A DNA stretch of 44,574 nucleotides, from the NCBI GenBank assembly GCA_015489175.1, contig WGAI01000036.1, forward strand, positions 1-44,574. The letters are read 5' to 3'. Both the position numbers and the translations under genes were made by a program. Positions 43,869 to 44,574 of this stretch are shown in pieces (the stretch's first letter is position 1; each line of letters begins with the position of its first letter). The notes below the pieces were generated by a model that worked only from the letters and a program-made list of their open reading frames with translations, had not been told where the DNA came from and did no database searches. Source of the DNA: Caldifarciminota bacterium. GTDB lineage: Bacteria > Hydrothermota > Hydrothermia > B15-G9.

Positions 43869-44574
43869 ATGTTGAGAAAAATCCTGCTATTGATTTTGAG
43901 CACAGCATCCCTATCTTTCGCAGGGAGTTACAATTACAAGTTTTTGAAGATGGAGATGACCCCATATCAGGCCGTGTTTGGCCCATCGTTCGCAGCAGCA
44001 TCTCTGCCCGGAAGCTTTTTCTCAAACCCATCGCTCCTGCCGGAAAAAAGCGAATTCGTGGTCTCGATGAACTCTTACATAGCCGGCATCACTTACGGCC
44101 AGATAGCTTATGCCAGAAAGGACATGGGATTTTATGCCAATTTCCTCAACTCCGGCAGTATCCCGAAATTGGATGAAGCTGGAAATTATCTCGGGGACTT
44201 TCAGGTCAATTTCATAACACTCGGCGGGGCTTACAGGTTCAAAAAACTCTCGAACGGGCTGACGATCGGGGCTGGAGGCAATCTCACTTACCGCAGAATA
44301 GAATCCGACTACTCGGTGGGCGTGACAGCCAACGGGGGTGCATTCTACCCGATAGACGATGTGCTTTATGGCAGGCTAAACTTCGGCATAGCGCTGAGAA
44401 ACATAGGGGTAGAAATCAAAAAGTTCAGCAATACCGGTAGCTCCACCATGCCGATACAGCTTCAGATGGGCGCGGTATGGAGCAGCAAGGGTGGTTCGAG
44501 CGTTGCATTCGGAGCTGATTACTCGCTGGATTATGGGATTAACCTGTCGTTCGCTTCGGAAATAAAGGTTCAAA
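43869..44574 (+). CDS. PorQ-like outer-membrane protein, partial at window end
   Basis: The frame opens at ATG 43869 after AAGGAGGG and stays open to the window edge (235 codons seen, no stop). The signal peptide is MLRKILLLILSTASLSFA, with cleavage near residue 18. The mature part starts SYNYKFLKMEMTPYQAVFG and continues FFSNPSLLPEKSEF, GITYGQIAYA and DEAGNYLGDFQVNF, matching the PorV/PorQ barrel family, most like PorQ. PorQ and PorV are outer-membrane parts of type IX secretion and attachment. This supports the sorting-domain reading of the proteins at 13729 and 34720. The missing end should be the C-terminal barrel strands. Confidence 0.75.
   Translation, partial: MLRKILLLILSTASLSFAGSYNYKFLKMEMTPYQAVFGPSFAAASLPGSFFSNPSLLPEKSEFVVSMNSYIAGITYGQIAYARKDMGFYANFLNSGSIPKLDEAGNYLGDFQVNFITLGGAYRFKKLSNGLTIGAGGNLTYRRIESDYSVGVTANGGAFYPIDDVLYGRLNFGIALRNIGVEIKKFSNTGSSTMPIQLQMGAVWSSKGGSSVAFGADYSLDYGINLSFASEIKVQ

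Noticed and set aside
43811-44176. A 121-codon + strand frame at the right end
   Set aside because: It overlaps the PorQ-like gene in another frame; that gene has a ribosome site, a signal peptide and family motifs.
1-44574. CRISPR arrays, insertion sequences or prophage genes
   Set aside because: I found no regularly spaced direct repeats, transposases, integrases or phage structural genes in any part of the window.

Overview
The window looks like a chromosomal segment from an uncultured Gram-negative, probably anaerobic bacterium. There is no phage, insertion sequence or CRISPR array. The clearest lineage hints are two very large exported multidomain proteins with C-terminal sorting domains of the type IX secretion (T9SS, Por secretion) kind, one of them a gingipain-family (C25) protease, and a PorQ-like outer-membrane protein running off the right edge. 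Together with many small beta-barrel proteins, lipoproteins, secreted beta-propellers and a full Rnf complex, this fits FCB-type or WOR-3-like candidate phyla. I cannot name the phylum from the sequence alone.

Layout, left to right. (1) 1-4449, + strand: clpC, then two small beta-barrel-like proteins flanking deoC. (2) 4439-12140, - strand: a tightly packed run, read right to left, of an outer-membrane barrel-like protein, an exported 14-repeat WD40 protein, a YhaM-like OB-HD protein, a lipoprotein, an exported beta-propeller and a DUF58 protein. (3) 12207-13224: a UPF0316/DUF2179-type membrane protein (+) and a rubrerythrin-like diiron protein (-). (4) 13561-17914: a strong sigma70-type promoter, a leader holding a 22-codon ORF and an intrinsic-terminator-like hairpin, the 1376-residue surface protein and its terminator. 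(5) 17963-24574, + strand: a compact five-gene run of ktrB, ktrA, a TPR protein, a MoxR ATPase and a large UvrD/RecB-like helicase-nuclease. (6) 25009-25623: a lipoprotein, tail to tail with the rnfCDGEAB operon (- strand, 31158-25607). (7) tRNA-Asp(GTC) with its own promoter, a coiled-coil lipoprotein, and grpE-dnaK behind a promoter. (8) 34720-39414, - strand: the 1564-residue gingipain-like protease. (9) A LolA/DUF1571-like protein overlapping dtd (- strand). (10) 40947-44574, + strand: a beta-barrel protein, a TPR lipoprotein, an HNH protein and the partial PorQ-like protein.

How the genes fit together. Rnf would couple reduced-ferredoxin oxidation and NAD+ reduction to ion pumping. KtrAB handles potassium. 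ClpC, GrpE-DnaK and the helicase-nuclease are housekeeping quality-control and repair systems. Much of the rest builds the cell envelope and surface.

Most notable points: RnfG carries two tandem FMN-binding domains; RnfB has cleanly lost one [4Fe-4S] site; the large surface-protein gene has an attenuator-like leader; DnaK ends in a collagen-like Gly-Pro-Gln tail; and a set of exported proteins start with very short signal peptides lacking positive charge.
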